A stretch of 64,000 nucleotides of DNA from JAAYDI01 sp052034005 (GTDB lineage: Bacteria > Planctomycetota > Planctomycetia > Pirellulales > Pirellulaceae), in contig JBPOJB010000008.1 in the NCBI GenBank assembly GCA_052034005.1, positions 59,892 to 123,891 on the forward strand. The letters are read 5' to 3'. A program made the translations under genes and the position numbers. The stretch's first letter is position 1. Each line of letters opens with the position of its first letter. The notes under the pieces were generated by a model. That model was not told where the DNA came from, searched no databases, and saw nothing but the letters and a program-made list of their open reading frames with translations. Below are positions 63,037 to 64,000 of this stretch, one piece after another.

Positions 63037-63795
63037 GTGTCTGAAGAACCGCTCATTGCCGTGTTCATCGATTTCGAGAATCTGGCCATTGGCGTACGCC
63101 AGATGAAGGCCGGCCAGTTCCAGATCCAGTTGGTGTTGAAGCGCCTGCTGGAGAAGGGCCGAATCGTGTTCAAGCGGGCGTATTGCGACTGGAGCAGCTA
63201 TACGGACGCGATCCGGGAGTTCCACAGCCAGGGTGTCGAACTGATCGATATCCCGCAGAGTCGAATGAGCGGCAAGAACAGCGCGGACATTCACATGGTC
63301 GTCGACGCGCTAGACCTATGCCACGCCAAGGGACACATCGACGTGTTCGCGCTGATCTCGGGCGACAGCGATTTCTCTCCGCTGGTGTCCAAACTCAAGG
63401 AAAACAACAAGCGCGTGATCGGCTGCGGCGTCAAGAGCTCCACGTCGGACCTGTTGATCGGCAACTGCGACGAGTTCATCTATTACGACGACCTGATCCG
63501 CGTGGCGACCAAGAGCAAAGCGGCGGTGCGGAAAGGCAAGAAAGGGGAGGACAAGAAGCAGGAGGCGATCGACCGGGTGCTGGCCGTGCTCACCTCCGCG
63601 GAACAGGACTATGACCCCCTCTGGGGCTCGACGCTCAAGCAGGCCATTCGCCGCGTGCACCCCGGGTTCAACGAGGGTTACTACGGCTACGGCAGTTTCT
63701 CCGACCTGCTGGAAGACCTGAAATCGCAGGATCTGGTCGAGCTGGAGTACGACGACAGCCGCGGCAACTATATCGTGCGGCGGCGCAAGACCTGA
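63037..63795 (+). CDS. NYN-domain nuclease-like protein with C-terminal LOTUS (OST-HTH) domain
   Basis: 252-residue cytosolic protein. Residues 1-165 are a NYN (PIN-like) domain with the acidic sites FIDFEN (Asp12, Glu14), NSADIHMVVDAL and ISGDSDFSPL, as in LabA/DUF88 proteins, which are probable RNases. A basic linker (KSKAAVRKGKKGEDKK) joins a LOTUS/OST-HTH domain (YGSFSDLLEDLKSQDLVELE), which binds RNA. The start is GTG with AAGGAG 7 bases upstream. The gene stands alone. Confidence 0.93.
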   Translation: MSEEPLIAVFIDFENLAIGVRQMKAGQFQIQLVLKRLLEKGRIVFKRAYCDWSSYTDAIREFHSQGVELIDIPQSRMSGKNSADIHMVVDALDLCHAKGHIDVFALISGDSDFSPLVSKLKENNKRVIGCGVKSSTSDLLIGNCDEFIYYDDLIRVATKSKAAVRKGKKGEDKKQEAIDRVLAVLTSAEQDYDPLWGSTLKQAIRRVHPGFNEGYYGYGSFSDLLEDLKSQDLVELEYDDSRGNYIVRRRKT

Positions 63796-63819
63796 CGCGT
63801 GCCCCCTATCCTGCGCAGA

Positions 63820-63852
63820 CCTGGGGATGGAAGCCGCTCTTCCACCCCCAGG
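63820..63852. terminator. strong hairpin between convergent genes
   Basis: Two 14-base arms (63820-63833 and 63839-63852, CCTGGGGATGGAAG and CTTCCACCCCCAGG) pair at all but one position around a loop of five bases. It follows the NYN gene stop by 24 bases and faces the convergent fragment, so it may end both transcripts. No T run follows. Confidence 0.5.
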
Positions 63853-63903
63853 CGCGCGTGAAACGTCAGGCCACGTTGGGCCAACCTACCCGGTCCACGG
63901 CAC

Positions 63904-64000
63904 TCATTGGTCAATGACCGATTCGTAGCCGTCGGCGTAACCGTTCAGGTTGACCCACAGGAACCACGTGATGCTGTCGCTCACCTGGGCGATACTCCCG
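63904..64000 (-). CDS. C-terminal fragment of an unidentified protein
   Basis: The last 31 codons of a minus-strand gene that enters from the right edge. The readable end is SITWFLWVNLNGYADGYESV followed by IDQ and TGA at 63904. The aromatic-rich sequence fits a secreted or structural protein, but it is too short to assign. Confidence 0.55.
   Translation of the reverse strand, partial: GSIAQVSDSITWFLWVNLNGYADGYESVIDQ

Overview
The window is a GC-rich bacterial chromosome segment packed with long operons and many start/stop overlaps. I see no phage, IS, CRISPR, rRNA or tRNA. The gene content points to the Planctomycetes, probably a Pirellulales-like heterotroph. The clues are a hydrazine-synthase-alpha-like PD40/dihaem protein, Tat-exported Gfo/Idh and cupredoxin proteins, a GH106-like enzyme, a DUF4953-type metalloprotease, a large aerotolerance (Bat) operon and HtrA-like PDZ proteins. 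This is an assignment by family repertoire, not by a marker gene.

Layout. 1-7.3 kb (minus): pyruvate dehydrogenase operon aceE-E2-lpd with a COG0523 GTPase at its end, then a PIG-L deacetylase cut by the window edge. 7.4-16.5 kb (minus): an unknown secreted protein, a PQQ-type beta-propeller, a lone NifX/MTH1175-like protein, a Tat-exported TIM-barrel protein, an active plus degenerate HtrA-like pair, and a HZS-alpha-like dihaem protein. 16.9-19.4 kb (plus): PP2C phosphatase translationally coupled to 4-alpha-glucanotransferase. 19.8-30.3 kb (plus): a complete MoxR/Bat operon in which BatB and the TPR part of BatC are one 1251-residue protein. 30.3-35.2 kb: a C45-type hydrolase, a GT2-GtrA glycosyltransferase and a polytopic membrane protein. 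35.3-50.3 kb (minus): the most interesting block. It holds a sigma-54 activator, three NifX/MTH1175-like proteins, a DUF5320-like protein and two MinD-like ATPases that carry ferredoxin inserts. An unknown membrane protein, three SPFH proteins, a P-type ATPase with a CPG motif, a cyclophilin lipoprotein and a zinc-ribbon membrane protein follow. A NifU-like scaffold and a metallo-beta-lactamase-fold protein end the block. 50.6-63.8 kb: secreted or exported catabolic proteins (cupredoxin-like, GH106-like, Gfo/Idh, metalloprotease), a GH36 alpha-galactosidase fused to an M28 peptidase, and a NYN-LOTUS protein. A fragment of another gene lies at the right edge.

How it fits together. The 45-50 kb genes match the gene types of the 'orange protein' (ORP) complex described in Desulfovibrio: paired FeS/MinD ATPases, MTH1175 proteins and a sigma-54 activator. 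Here the set runs with short gaps into a membrane module of SPFH proteins and a cation pump, so the whole may be one system for metal or FeS handling and membrane homeostasis under changing redox conditions. That link is inferred from order and spacing only. The 51-63 kb genes look like a polysaccharide/glycoprotein scavenging group.
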